41,705 nucleotides of DNA, taken from positions 1 to 41,705 of the forward strand of contig NZ_JAIQWX010000044.1 of NCBI RefSeq assembly GCF_020164475.1, in the 5' to 3' direction. The translations under genes and the position numbers were made by a program. This DNA comes from Pseudomonas sp. REP124 (GTDB taxonomy: Bacteria; Pseudomonadota; Gammaproteobacteria; Pseudomonadales; Pseudomonadaceae). Of this stretch, positions 8,000-16,220 are shown one piece after another. The number at the start of each line of letters is the position of its first letter. Position 1 is the first letter of the stretch. Below the pieces are notes generated by a model, which was not told where the DNA came from, ran no database searches, and saw only the letters and a list, made by a program, of their open reading frames with translations.

Positions 8000-8683
8000 A
8001 TGACCCGCATCTTGACCATCGAAGACGACGCCGTGACCGCCCGGGAAATTGTCGCCGAATTGAGCAGCCACGGCCTTGACGTCGACTGGGTCGACAATGG
8101 ACGCGAAGGTCTGGAGCGGGCGATCAGCGGCGACTATGACCTGATCACCCTCGACCGCATGCTGCCCGAGCTCGATGGCCTGGCGATCGTCACCACCTTG
8201 CGCAGCAAGGGCGTGGCCACGCCGATCCTGATGATCAGCGCCCTGTCCGATGTCGATGAGCGTGTGCGCGGCTTGCGTGCCGGCGGCGACGATTACCTGA
8301 CCAAGCCTTTCGCCACCGATGAAATGGCCGCCCGGGTCGAAGTCCTGTTGCGTCGGCAGAACACCCGCACCGCCCAGGCCACCACCCTGCGGGTCGCCGA
8401 TCTGGAGCTGAACCTGATCAGCCACGAAGCCAGCCGCGATGGGCAGATGCTCACGCTGCTGCCCACCGAGTACAAACTGCTGGAATTCCTGATGCGCAAC
8501 ACCGGGCAAATCCTCTCGCGGATGATGATTTTCGAGGAGGTCTGGGGTTATCACTTCGATCCGGGCACCAACCTGATCGACGTGCACATCGGCCGTCTGC
8601 GCAAGAAGATCGACCCACCTGGCAATGCCCCATTGATTCGAACCGTGCGAGGCTCGGGTTATGTCATTGCCGAACCCGTCTAA
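8000..8683 (+). CDS. OmpR/PhoB-family response regulator
   Basis: This 227-residue DNA-binding response regulator has a complete receiver: acidic pocket Glu8-Asp9-Asp10, phospho-acceptor Asp52 (LITLDRMLPELDG), Ser80 and Lys102 (YLTKPF). The C-terminal winged helix contains LTLLPTEYKLLEFLMRN, the GYHFDPGTNLIDVHIGRLR recognition region and the wing IRTVRGSGYVI. It overlaps the histidine kinase gene by 23 bp, so the pair is translationally coupled and forms one two-component system. The ribosome-binding site is weak (CAGGCC). The stimulus and targets are unknown; the neighbouring membrane-protein operon and the SDR/SRPBCC pair are possible but unproven targets. Confidence 0.93.
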   Translation: MTRILTIEDDAVTAREIVAELSSHGLDVDWVDNGREGLERAISGDYDLITLDRMLPELDGLAIVTTLRSKGVATPILMISALSDVDERVRGLRAGGDDYLTKPFATDEMAARVEVLLRRQNTRTAQATTLRVADLELNLISHEASRDGQMLTLLPTEYKLLEFLMRNTGQILSRMMIFEEVWGYHFDPGTNLIDVHIGRLRKKIDPPGNAPLIRTVRGSGYVIAEPV

Positions 8684-10055
8684 AGGCTGGCGTTCTTCCA
8701 GCAGTCGTCTGCTGGCGCTGTACAGTGCGTTGTTCGTGGCCTGGAGCGGCATCCTCATGGGGGTCATGTACTACGAGGTGTCCGCGTACCTGGACAACCT
8801 GGCCAAGCATTCGCTGATGCAACGTCAGCATCTGTTCTCACGTTTCCAGGGCGAGCAACTGGTGGACGCCCTCGCCGTCAGCATGACGTTCGACATTCGC
8901 GGCATCGACGCCTATGGCCTGTTCGATCGCGAGCACCGCTACCTCAACGGCGCCCTGCGCAGTATTCCCGAAGGTCTGCCGCTGGACGGCAAGATCCACA
9001 TGCTCAGCGAATGCGCCGACTCGGACGACCCGACCCTGCCCTCCGACAGCTGCGACGCCGTGGCCACCCAGACCCACGACGGGCGCTGGCTGGTGCTGGT
9101 GCGCGACAACGGTTCGCTGTTTGCGGTGACCCGGATCATCCTCCACGCGTTGCTGTGGGGCATGACCCTGACCATCCTCCCGGGCATCGTCGGCTGGCAC
9201 CTGCTGCGGCGCCGGCCACTGCGGCGCATCCGCGGGATTCAGGCCAGCGCCGAGGCCATCGTCGCCGGCGACCTGACCCGACGCCTGCCGCTGTCCAACC
9301 GCCGCGACGAACTGGACATGCTCGCCGCCATCGTCAACGCCATGCTCGAACGCATCGAGCGCCTGATGAACGAGGTCAAGGGCGTGTGCGACAACATCGC
9401 CCATGACCTGCGCACCCCGCTGACCCGATTGCGCGCGCAGTTGTATCGCATGCAACAACAGGCTGGCGAAGGCTCCAGCGAGGCGGCGCAGCTTGATCTG
9501 GTGCTGGCCGAGGCCGACACCTTGATGGCGCGGTTTCGCGGGCTGTTGCGGATTTCCGAACTGGAGGATCGCCAGCGTCGCTCCGGTTTCGTGCAGCTCG
9601 ATCCGGTGTCGTTGCTGCAGGAGTTGCACGAGTTCTATCTGCCGCTGGCGGAGGACGATGGCCTGACGTTCACGCTGCAACTGCCGGAAACACTGCCATC
9701 GCTCAATGGTGACCGGGCACTGCTGTTCGAGGCGGTGGCGAACCTGTTGAGCAACTCGATCAAATTCACCCCGCCGGGCGGTCAGGTGATTCTGCGCGGG
9801 CGCAATGACAACGGACATACCCGCATCGAAGTCCTGGACTCGGGCCCGGGGATTCCCGAGGCTGAGCGGGTGGCGGTGTTCCAGCGTTTCTACCGTGCCG
9901 AAGCGGGCAACCTGAAAAGCGGTTTTGGTCTGGGGCTGTCGATCGTCGCGGCGATTGTCAGCTTGCATGGTTTCAAGCTGGAAGTGGGCAGCAGTGAAAT
10001 GGGTGGTGCGCGGCTGGTGCTGGATTGTGAAGAGAGCCTGATTCCACAGACTTGA
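8661..10055 (+). CDS. Membrane sensor histidine kinase
   Basis: This 464-residue kinase pairs with the preceding regulator. It has a transmembrane segment at about 17-38, a periplasmic sensor of about 115 residues containing two Cys (SECADSDDPTLPSDSCD, a possible disulphide), a second transmembrane segment at about 157-181, a HAMP linker, then the dimerisation helix with His248 (NIAHDLRTPLTRLR). The ATPase domain shows the N box (NLLSNSIKFTPPGG, about 361-374), G1 (DSGPGIP, about 393-399) and G2 (GFGLGLSI, about 421-428). All catalytic motifs are intact. A small palindrome (CTGACAAATGTCAG, 10062-10075) and a REPIN follow the stop codon. Confidence 0.93.
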   Translation: MSLPNPSKGWRSSSSRLLALYSALFVAWSGILMGVMYYEVSAYLDNLAKHSLMQRQHLFSRFQGEQLVDALAVSMTFDIRGIDAYGLFDREHRYLNGALRSIPEGLPLDGKIHMLSECADSDDPTLPSDSCDAVATQTHDGRWLVLVRDNGSLFAVTRIILHALLWGMTLTILPGIVGWHLLRRRPLRRIRGIQASAEAIVAGDLTRRLPLSNRRDELDMLAAIVNAMLERIERLMNEVKGVCDNIAHDLRTPLTRLRAQLYRMQQQAGEGSSEAAQLDLVLAEADTLMARFRGLLRISELEDRQRRSGFVQLDPVSLLQELHEFYLPLAEDDGLTFTLQLPETLPSLNGDRALLFEAVANLLSNSIKFTPPGGQVILRGRNDNGHTRIEVLDSGPGIPEAERVAVFQRFYRAEAGNLKSGFGLGLSIVAAIVSLHGFKLEVGSSEMGGARLVLDCEESLIPQT

Positions 10056-10090
10056 TGACTTCTGACAAATGTCAGGCCTGAAAGATAACC

Positions 10091-10182
10091 CTGTGGGAGC
10101 GAGCCTGCTCGCGATGGCGGCATGTCAGGCGACACACTCTTCGCCAGTCAGACCGCTATCGCGAGCAGGCTCGCTCCCACAA
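10091..10182. repeat. REPIN
   Basis: An inverted pair of REPs with matching cores, GAGCCTGCTCGCGATGG on the left and GCGAGCAGGCTCGCTCCCAC on the right, stands between the convergent kinase and SRPBCC genes. Confidence 0.88.
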
Positions 10183-10217
10183 AGGCTGTGCTTCTACAGG
10201 AAACTGGTGGTGTCTTT

Positions 10218-10628
10218 TCAAGCCGGGTAGTTAGCCCGCAACGCCTCCAACCCACCCTGATAAATCCCGGTAAACAACGCCACCACTTCCTCGTCACTCA
10301 CACCCACCGGCTCAAACTGCCCAGACCAGGTAACCCGTGCACCCTGCCCCAGGGCTTCCACCTTGATGGTCGCCAGGTATGCAGTGGCCGGAAACGGCGC
10401 CTGCAGAATCGAGTAACTGTAGCTCTTCGCAACATTGTCGAACGCTTGCAGGCGTTCGATCACCACACCGCCATCCGCCGTTTGCAGACTGCGCACACGG
10501 CCGCCTTCGCTCAGTTCGCTTTTCGGGATGAAGGGCAGCCAGTCGGGCAGCGAGTCGAAGCCGCCGATCAATTGCCAGACCTGGTCGGCCGAAGCCGGGA
10601 TGTCAATGAATGCTGAGGTCGTTGCCAT
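10218..10628 (-). CDS. SRPBCC-fold protein (polyketide cyclase/MxaD-like)
   Basis: This 136-residue START/Bet v1-type helix-grip protein begins with the usual IDIPASADQVWQLIGGFDSL and WLPFIPKSELSEGG, then contains VVIERLQAFDN, SYSYSILQAPFP and VTWSGQFEP before a C-terminal helix. Such proteins bind hydrophobic ligands in a cavity and some catalyse cyclisation; no specific ligand is indicated. It has a GGAGAG ribosome-binding site and starts 28 bp after the SDR gene, so the two probably form an operon and may act on the same small molecule. It has no signal peptide. The length is normal for the single-domain family. Confidence 0.87.
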   Translation of the reverse strand: MATTSAFIDIPASADQVWQLIGGFDSLPDWLPFIPKSELSEGGRVRSLQTADGGVVIERLQAFDNVAKSYSYSILQAPFPATAYLATIKVEALGQGARVTWSGQFEPVGVSDEEVVALFTGIYQGGLEALRANYPA

Positions 10629-10656
10629 GAGTCAATGCTCTCCAGATAAATGAAAT

Positions 10657-11454
10657 TCAGACGGCCATGCTGTCGACAACACCGCCGTCGACCCGCAGGG
10701 CCGCGCCGGTGGTTGCAGAGGACAGCGGCGAAGCGATGTAGGCGACCAGATTGGCCACTTCCTCGACCTGCGCCACACGCTGGATGATCGAACTCGGACG
10801 GGCCTTGCGCACGAAGGCGTCGGCTTCTTCCTGGACACTGCGCCCGGAAGCGGCGATGGCGTCCTTGAGCATCTCTTCCACACCGTCGGTGAGGGTCGGG
10901 CCCGGCAGGATCGAGTTGACCGTCACCCCGGTGCCCGCCAGACGCTTGGCCAGGCCATGGGACACCGCCAGGTTGGCGCTTTTGGTCACGCCGTAGTTGA
11001 TCATCTCGGCAGGGATCGCCAGGCCGGATTCCGAAGACAGAAAAATAACCCGGCCCCAGCCCTGCTTGACCATGTCCGGCACGTAATGCCGCGACAGGCG
11101 CACCCCGGAAATCACGTTGATTTCGTAGAAGCGCTCCCACTCGCTGTCCGGGGTCTCGAAGAAGTCCTCGGCGTTGTAGATCCCGAGGTTGTTCACCAGA
11201 ACGTCGGCGCGAGGTTCGGCGGCGAACAGCTTCTGTGCGCCTTCTGCTGTGCCCAGGTCGGCGGTCAGCCCGCGCAGTTGAGCGCCCGGCACCTGCTCGC
11301 GAATGGTCGCCAGCGCCTGCTCCACCTTGGCCGAGTCGCGGCCGATCACTACTACCGTGGCTCCGGATTCGGCCAGTGCCTTGCTGATGCCCAGACCAAT
11401 GCCGGCGGTGCTGCCGCTGACGATGGCCAGTTTTCCAGTCAGATCGATTTTCAT
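10657..11454 (-). CDS. Short-chain dehydrogenase/reductase (SDR)
   Basis: This 265-residue classical SDR has the coenzyme motif GSTAGIG (residues 14-20), NNLG in place of the usual NNAG (88-91), and an intact catalytic set Ser141, Tyr154 and Lys158 (FLSSESG and NYGVTKSAN). It would oxidise or reduce a carbonyl/alcohol with NAD(P). The start is the ATG at 11454 with GGAG 7 nt upstream; an upstream in-frame TTG was rejected. The C-terminus (TGAALRVDGGVVDSMAV) is typical. It is followed by an SRPBCC gene in the same unit. The substrate is unknown. Confidence 0.92.
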   Translation of the reverse strand: MKIDLTGKLAIVSGSTAGIGLGISKALAESGATVVVIGRDSAKVEQALATIREQVPGAQLRGLTADLGTAEGAQKLFAAEPRADVLVNNLGIYNAEDFFETPDSEWERFYEINVISGVRLSRHYVPDMVKQGWGRVIFLSSESGLAIPAEMINYGVTKSANLAVSHGLAKRLAGTGVTVNSILPGPTLTDGVEEMLKDAIAASGRSVQEEADAFVRKARPSSIIQRVAQVEEVANLVAYIASPLSSATTGAALRVDGGVVDSMAV

Positions 11455-11664
11455 GTTCAAGCTCCAATGTTCGACAGAGGTGCTGACACCGTGAACTGCC
11501 GCGATAACGTTTGATTGCGTGGTCAGGAGTGACCGTTGAGCGAATCCTAGAGCGTGGCGATCCGACCGTCCAAGACATAATAAGCAGGAGTTGTGCCCCG
11601 AAAGGTCTGACCTGATTTACCTCAGCCCATCCAGTGTAGAAGCTGGAGCCCGATTTACTGGTTC
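11455..11664. other. First part of a 453-bp gene-free stretch (11455-11907)
   Basis: This part holds the SDR ribosome-binding site and probably its promoter. A REPIN follows at 11665-11765. The remainder to 11907 carries the promoter and GGAG site of the FAD dehydrogenase. I see no further palindrome or credible gene in it. Confidence 0.5.
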
Positions 11665-11765
11665 CTGAGGAGCGAGCTTGCTCGCGATGGTCGTCAACGA
11701 TAACGCGGGCGGCCTGACACCCCGCGGTGTTCTGGCGTTCATCGCGAGCAAGCTCGCTCCTACAG
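11665..11765. repeat. REPIN
   Basis: The left core is GAGCTTGCTCGCGATGG and the right core GCGAGCAAGCTCGCTCCTAC. The internal body (GTCGTCAACGATAACGCGGG and following) resembles those at 25562-25664 and 32627-32728, so they belong to one sub-family. Confidence 0.88.
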
Positions 11766-11907
11766 GGGATGCGGACATATCTGGAAGAGATGGCTCCATC
11801 TGAATTCAGCACTACGAGTGTTGGCCAAACGCTGACTAAGATGAGCCACACCTCCCAACACAAGCCGCGACGTTGCCCGCGGCGTACAAGAAACTGGAGA
11901 TCGCTCG

Positions 11908-13326
11908 ATGAACATTGCTGTCGCCTGTGAACACCCGCCCCTGCCCGATGCCTTGCGCGACGAGTTGAGCCAGTTGCTCGGCACCCGGTTCTCCACTTCG
12001 GCCAGTGTGCGCGAGCACCATGGCACCGACATTTCCGCTCTCGATCCGGTGCCGCCCGATGCCGTGGCTTTTGCCAACAGCCTGGAAGACATCGTCGCCA
12101 TCAGCACCGCCTGCCACCGCCATGACGTACCGATGATCGTCTACGCAAGCGGCACCTCGCTCGAGGGCTGGCTGCAGGCGTCCCATGGCGGGGTGAGCAT
12201 CGATGTGTCGGGCATGGACAAGATTCTCGAGATCCGCGTCGACGACATGGACGCCACCGTGCAGCCGGGCGTGACCCGCAAACAGCTGAACGCCGCCCTG
12301 CACGGCACCGGCCTGTTCTTCCCCATCGACCCTGGTGCGGATGCCTCGCTTGGTGGTATGGCCGCGACTCGCGCATCGGGCACCAACGCCGTGCGTTACG
12401 GCACCATGCGCGAGAACGTGCTGGGCATGACCGCGGTGCTGGCCGATGGTCGGGTGATCAATACCGGCGGCCGCGCGCGCAAATCTTCCGCTGGCTACGA
12501 CCTGACTCACCTGCTGGTGGGCTCCGGCGGCACCCTGGCGACCATCGCCGAACTGACCGTCAAACTGCATCCGATTCCCGAGGCGATCTCCGCTGCGGTG
12601 TGTCGCTTCCCCAGCGTCGATCACGCCGTGCGCACGGTGATCCAGACCATTCAGCTGGGCGTGCCGATTGCGCGTATAGAACTGATCGACGCCCTGACCG
12701 TTCGCGCCCTCAATGCCTACAGCAAGACGCAACTGCCCCAGGCGCCGTCGCTGTTTTTCGAACTGCATGGCTCCGAGGCCGGGGTCAAGGAACAGGTCGA
12801 GACCGTGCGCATGGTCGCCGACGAACACGAGGGTCAAGACTTCGAATGGGCCGTGCACCCCGAGGATCGCAGCCGGTTGTGGCAGGCGCGGCACGAGGCC
12901 TATTTCGCTGCCCTCGCCCTGCGCCCGGGCTGTCGCTCGCTGACCACCGACGCCGTGGTGCCGATCTCACGCCTGGCCGAATGCATCGAAGCCACCGCCG
13001 CGGACCTGGCGGAAAACGGCTTGGTGGCACCGATCTTCGGGCATGTCGGCGATGGCAATTTCCATGCGCTGATCCTCGTTGACCCCAATGACCCGGACGA
13101 AGTGCAGCGCGCCGAAGCCGTGGCCCATCGCCTGGCCGAGCGGGCGATCGCCATGGATGGCAGCTGCACCGGCGAACACGGCGTCGGCCTGACCAAACAA
13201 CATTTCATGGCCCTGGAACACGGCGCCAATGCGGTGGACGTGATGGCCGCGATCAAGGCCGCGCTGGACCCGAAACAGCTGATGAACCCCGGCAAGATCT
13301 TCCCCCGAGGCCGTGCGTTGCGCTGA
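11908..13326 (+). CDS. FAD-linked D-lactate/glycolate-type dehydrogenase
   Basis: This 472-residue flavoenzyme has an FAD-binding type 4 domain then an FAD-oxidase C-terminal domain. The FAD motifs are ASGTSLEG (80-87), PGVT (120-123) and DPGADASLGGMAATRASGTN (141-160). The C-terminal domain carries HVGDGNFH (379-386) and SCTGEHGVG (419-427), both typical of D-2-hydroxyacid dehydrogenases such as cytochrome-linked D-lactate dehydrogenase and GlcD. It probably oxidises a 2-hydroxy acid and passes electrons to the respiratory chain. GGAG precedes the ATG by 8 nt. It is followed by a LysR regulator (44 bp) and an MFS carrier, so the three are likely an uptake-and-oxidation unit. The exact hydroxy acid is not determined. 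Confidence 0.9.
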   Translation: MNIAVACEHPPLPDALRDELSQLLGTRFSTSASVREHHGTDISALDPVPPDAVAFANSLEDIVAISTACHRHDVPMIVYASGTSLEGWLQASHGGVSIDVSGMDKILEIRVDDMDATVQPGVTRKQLNAALHGTGLFFPIDPGADASLGGMAATRASGTNAVRYGTMRENVLGMTAVLADGRVINTGGRARKSSAGYDLTHLLVGSGGTLATIAELTVKLHPIPEAISAAVCRFPSVDHAVRTVIQTIQLGVPIARIELIDALTVRALNAYSKTQLPQAPSLFFELHGSEAGVKEQVETVRMVADEHEGQDFEWAVHPEDRSRLWQARHEAYFAALALRPGCRSLTTDAVVPISRLAECIEATAADLAENGLVAPIFGHVGDGNFHALILVDPNDPDEVQRAEAVAHRLAERAIAMDGSCTGEHGVGLTKQHFMALEHGANAVDVMAAIKAALDPKQLMNPGKIFPRGRALR

Positions 13327-13369
13327 GGCGCGATAGCATGGCGGCCGGAAGGAAACCGAGGGAGTCATC

Positions 13370-14308
13370 ATGGAAATCCGTCAGATCAAATATTTCGTCG
13401 CCATCATCGATTGCGGCAGCCTGTCCCAGGCGGCGCGTCAGGTGCACGTCGCGCAATCGGCGCTGAGCAAACAGATGTCCGCACTGGAAGCCGAACTGGG
13501 TGCGCAGTTGCTCTATCGCAGTCACAACGGAGTGATCGCCAGCGAGGCCGGCAAGGTGTTCTACGAGTATGCCCAAGGCATGCTCAAACACCTCAGCGAT
13601 GCCCGCGCGGCGGTCAACAGCAGCCCGGACGCGGTCAGCGGTTCAATTGTCGTGGCCTTGCCGCAATCGGTGGCGAGCATCCTCGCCATGCCGCTGATGC
13701 GTGCGGTCAAGGCGCGCTATCCGCTGGTGGCGTTCAACTTCAATGAAGAGCTGACCGGCAACGTCATGGATCAACTGGTCCATGGCCGGGTCGATCTTGC
13801 GCTGTTCACCTCCGAGGGCCTGCCGCCGCAGGTGCAGTTCAGCCCGTTGGTGGAAGAGGACTTCTACCTGATCCACATGGCCAACGACCCCGATGCGCCG
13901 CCAGCGGGAGAGGTATCGCTGGAACAGGCACTGGCACGGCCATTGGTGTTTCCCAGCCAGGCTCACAGCCACAGCACCCGCACCCTGGTGGAGCAGGCGG
14001 TGAAACGCCATGGCCTGTCTGTGGCCGAGATCGCGATGGAGGTCAATTCGGTGCACATCCTCAAGAGTGCGGTCGAGGCAGGTATCGGCCACACCATCAT
14101 GCCGTTGAACCTGGCCATGCGCGAAATCGAGGACGGCCGCCTGGTGGCCCATCGCATCGCCGCCGATGGCCTGACCCGAACCCTGGGCATTTGCAGCTGC
14201 ACCACAATGCCCGCCAGTCACCTGAAAAACCTGATCTGCGAGCTGATCCGCGACGTGGTCAACGAGCTCTGCGAAAACGGCGACTGGCCCGGAGGTCGAC
14301 CGCTCTGA
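13370..14308 (+). CDS. LysR-family transcriptional regulator
   Basis: This 312-residue regulator has the winged HTH in the first 60 residues (GSLSQAARQVHVAQSALSKQ), then a periplasmic-binding-like effector domain (SGSIVVALPQSVASILAMPL, VDLALFTSEG, and GIGHTIMPLNLA). The start has GGGAG about 6 nt upstream. It lies in the same direction between the FAD dehydrogenase and the MFS gene, an arrangement less usual than divergent LysR placement, and suggests autoregulated co-transcription. The effector is likely the hydroxy acid or relative handled by the neighbours. N-terminal sequence recalls the NAC/Cbl branch, but specificity is inferred only. Confidence 0.92.
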   Translation: MEIRQIKYFVAIIDCGSLSQAARQVHVAQSALSKQMSALEAELGAQLLYRSHNGVIASEAGKVFYEYAQGMLKHLSDARAAVNSSPDAVSGSIVVALPQSVASILAMPLMRAVKARYPLVAFNFNEELTGNVMDQLVHGRVDLALFTSEGLPPQVQFSPLVEEDFYLIHMANDPDAPPAGEVSLEQALARPLVFPSQAHSHSTRTLVEQAVKRHGLSVAEIAMEVNSVHILKSAVEAGIGHTIMPLNLAMREIEDGRLVAHRIAADGLTRTLGICSCTTMPASHLKNLICELIRDVVNELCENGDWPGGRPL

Positions 14309-14330
14309 CACGTTTCATGACCGCCCCGAC

Positions 14331-14338
14331 AACAACAA
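14331..14338 (+). promoter_or_regulatory. Candidate Hfq/Crc CA motif
   Basis: AACAACAA matches the AANAANAA motif bound by Hfq with Crc in Pseudomonas. It lies 15 nt before the ATG of the MFS gene, overlapping the ribosome-entry zone, and would give catabolite repression of translation. Confidence 0.5.
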
Positions 14339-14352
14339 GAAAGAGGCTTGAG

Positions 14353-15675
14353 ATGAATTCACCTGAGATCGACGACAAGGCCCTGCACTCTGCCTATTGC
14401 AAAACCGCCTGGCGGATCATTCCGCTGCTGATCGTCTGCTACCTGGTCGCTTATCTGGATCGGGTCAACGTCGGCTTCGCCAAACTGCAGATGCTCGATG
14501 ACCTGAAATTCAGCGACGCCGTCTACGGGCTCGGCGCCGGAGTGTTCTTCGTCGGCTACCTGATGTTCGAGATCCCAAGCAACATCGCCCTGCACCGGTT
14601 CGGAGCTCGCCGCTGGATCGCCCGGATCATGATGACCTGGGGCCTGTTGTCGGCGGCGATGATGTTCATCCAGACGCCGATGAGTTTCTATGTGCTGCGC
14701 TTTCTGATTGGCATCGCCGAAGCGGGGTTCTTTCCGGGGATCATCTTCTACCTCACCACCTGGTTTCCCAGTCACCGGCGCGGGGTGATGATTTCCCTGT
14801 TTATCGCCGCCCTGCCGATTTCCAGCATGCTCGGCTCGCTGATTTCCGGGTGGATCATGCAAAGCCTCGACGGCGTCGCCGGTTATGCCGGCTGGCAGTG
14901 GCTGTTCGTGATCGAAGGCTTGCCCGCGGTGTTCCTGGGGGCCGCGGTGTTTTTCCTGCTGCGCGACCGGATCGCCGATGCGCAATGGCTGAGCGCCGAA
15001 GAGAAACGCGGCATGCAGGCGGCGCTGGACCGCGAAGCCAGGGACAAGCCACAGCACTCGCTACGCGACGGTTTGCTCAATCCGAAGATCTGGCTGCTGG
15101 GCGCGGTGTATTTCTGTCTGGTGCTGGGGCAATACGTGATCAGCTTCTGGATGCCGACCATCATCCGTAACAGCGGCGTCGCCGAGCCTTGGGCCATCGG
15201 CGTGTTGACCGCGATTCCCTATTCGCTCGCGGCAATCAGCATGGTCCTGGTCGGCCGTAGCTCCGATCGCCATCGCGAGTACCGCTGGCACCTGGCAATC
15301 TGCGCCTGCATCGGCGCGGGCGGCGCGATCTTTGGCACCCTGTTCGGCAACAGTCTGCTGCTGGCCATGATCGGCCTGACGGTCGGCACCGCCGCGATGA
15401 TCAGCAGCCTGCCGGTGTTCTGGGGCATGCCCACCGCCGTGGTCGGCGGCGCTGCGGCTGCGGCGGGGATTGCCTTGATCAATTCGCTGGGGAATGTGGC
15501 GGGTTTTTTCAGCACCATCGTTGTGGGCTGGTTGACGCAGATGACGGGCAGTACGCAGGTGGCTATGTACTTCATGGCTGGAGCGCTGGTGTTGGGGGGT
15601 GTGTTGGGTTTGAGCGTCTCCCGCCCCGGCAAGCGCCCGGCATCGACGGTGTCTGATCCCGTTCGAATTCCATAA
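14353..15675 (+). CDS. MFS transporter, anion:cation symporter type
   Basis: This 440-residue protein has twelve predicted helices. The N-terminal signature (LIVCYLVAYLDRVNVGFA) and VFFVGYLMFEIPSNIALHRF are typical of the ACS branch, which imports organic anions such as tartrate, phthalate or sugar acids with protons. A cytoplasmic loop follows helix six (AEEKRGMQAALDREARDK). The start at MNSPEID is chosen over a long upstream extension that overlaps the LysR gene; it has AGAGG about 7 nt upstream. It follows the LysR gene by 44 bp. Context suggests import of the acid oxidised by the FAD dehydrogenase. Confidence 0.92.
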   Translation: MNSPEIDDKALHSAYCKTAWRIIPLLIVCYLVAYLDRVNVGFAKLQMLDDLKFSDAVYGLGAGVFFVGYLMFEIPSNIALHRFGARRWIARIMMTWGLLSAAMMFIQTPMSFYVLRFLIGIAEAGFFPGIIFYLTTWFPSHRRGVMISLFIAALPISSMLGSLISGWIMQSLDGVAGYAGWQWLFVIEGLPAVFLGAAVFFLLRDRIADAQWLSAEEKRGMQAALDREARDKPQHSLRDGLLNPKIWLLGAVYFCLVLGQYVISFWMPTIIRNSGVAEPWAIGVLTAIPYSLAAISMVLVGRSSDRHREYRWHLAICACIGAGGAIFGTLFGNSLLLAMIGLTVGTAAMISSLPVFWGMPTAVVGGAAAAAGIALINSLGNVAGFFSTIVVGWLTQMTGSTQVAMYFMAGALVLGGVLGLSVSRPGKRPASTVSDPVRIP

Positions 15676-15691
15676 TCTTCATACAAATCCC

Positions 15692-15781
15692 GGGTGGGAG
15701 CGGGCTTGCTCGCGAAGAGGGAGTGTCAGTGCCGATGATGTTGGCTGACACACCGCTTTCGCGAGCAAGCCCGCTCCCACA
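15692..15781. repeat. REPIN, near twin of the one at 16534-16625
   Basis: The left core is GGGCTTGCTCGCGAAG and the right is its complement ending CCCGCTCCCACA. The spacer (GAGTGTCAGTGCCGATGATG and onward) matches the copy 840 bp downstream almost base for base. Confidence 0.88.
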
Positions 15782-15823
15782 TTGGGTGTGTGTCTTGCGC
15801 AGTATTTGTGTTCACCGAACATC

Positions 15824-15855
15824 CCCTGTGGGAGTGAGCCTGCTCGCGATGGCGG
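15824..15855. repeat. Single REP
   Basis: A lone REP, CTGTGGGAGTGAGCCTGC then TCGCGATGGCGG, has no inverted partner nearby. It carries one change (GAGTGAGC) from the consensus. Confidence 0.75.
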
Positions 15856-15876
15856 TGCCTGTGTTTAATGCATGTT

Positions 15877-15895
15877 TAACGACTGTCAGTCGTTA
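15877..15895. promoter_or_regulatory. Perfect 19-bp palindrome, possible operator
   Basis: TAACGACTG-T-CAGTCGTTA has nine-base arms around one central base. It sits at the upstream edge of the structured region that precedes the DUF6124-like gene. The tight dyad is typical of a dimeric repressor or activator site. I do not recognise the cognate factor. Confidence 0.5.
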
Positions 15896-16037
15896 CTTGA
15901 TGAAAGCTACAGCGCCTTGCGTCATTGCCTACGGGTACGCCAGAATCCGCCGGCTTGTGCGCCTTGGGGGTGGGTTTTATCGTTTGGCGGTCGCTGAGAA
16001 ATTGGCGATCGGGTTTGGTAGCCCAGTATTCCCAGAC

Positions 16038-16213
16038 GCATAGCGCCACGTTAAGCAGAACAGTTTTTCTCTGCTCAAAATGGCGGTCATGCGTAGGGCA
16101 TCTTCGGATGCGCCGGGTTTCTGGGATTGACCGGTCTACCAACCTGCGTATGGCTGCCACCCTTCGTTTGGTAGCGAAGGATGACGGCTCCAAATGCTAA
16201 TAACCCCAGGAGC
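16038..16213 (+). ncRNA. Candidate structured leader RNA upstream of the DUF6124-like gene
   Basis: Three hairpins follow one another on the plus strand. The first is nested: GCAT and CGCCA (16038-16048) pair with TGGCG and ATGC (16081-16092), enclosing AGCAGA/TCTGCT (16054-16059, 16070-16075). The second is GCATC-TTCG-GATGC (16098-16111), a UUCG tetraloop. The third is CCTTCG/CGAAGG (16161-16180), which competes with a one-mismatch stem GCTGCCA/TGGTAGC (16153-16175). GCTCC (16187-16191) can pair with GGAGC (16209-16213), covering the ribosome-binding site. Both strands here also carry open frames (15925-16200 plus, 15876-16193 minus) that I do not trust as genes. Confidence 0.45.
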
Positions 16214-16220
16214 TTTATCA

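Noticed and set aside
8838..9968. 376-codon open frame antisense to the histidine kinase
   Set aside because: It is the mirror of an intact kinase gene, with atypical composition and no ribosome-binding site.
11836..12894. 352-codon minus-strand frame opposite the FAD dehydrogenase
   Set aside because: Shadow of the real gene; His/Gly/Arg-rich low-complexity translation.
15876..16200. Open frames on both strands across the structured region (92 and 106 codons) as genes
   Set aside because: Composition is Cys/Arg/Trp-rich without recognisable domains, and strong hairpins account better for the constraint. One of them could still be translated as a leader peptide.
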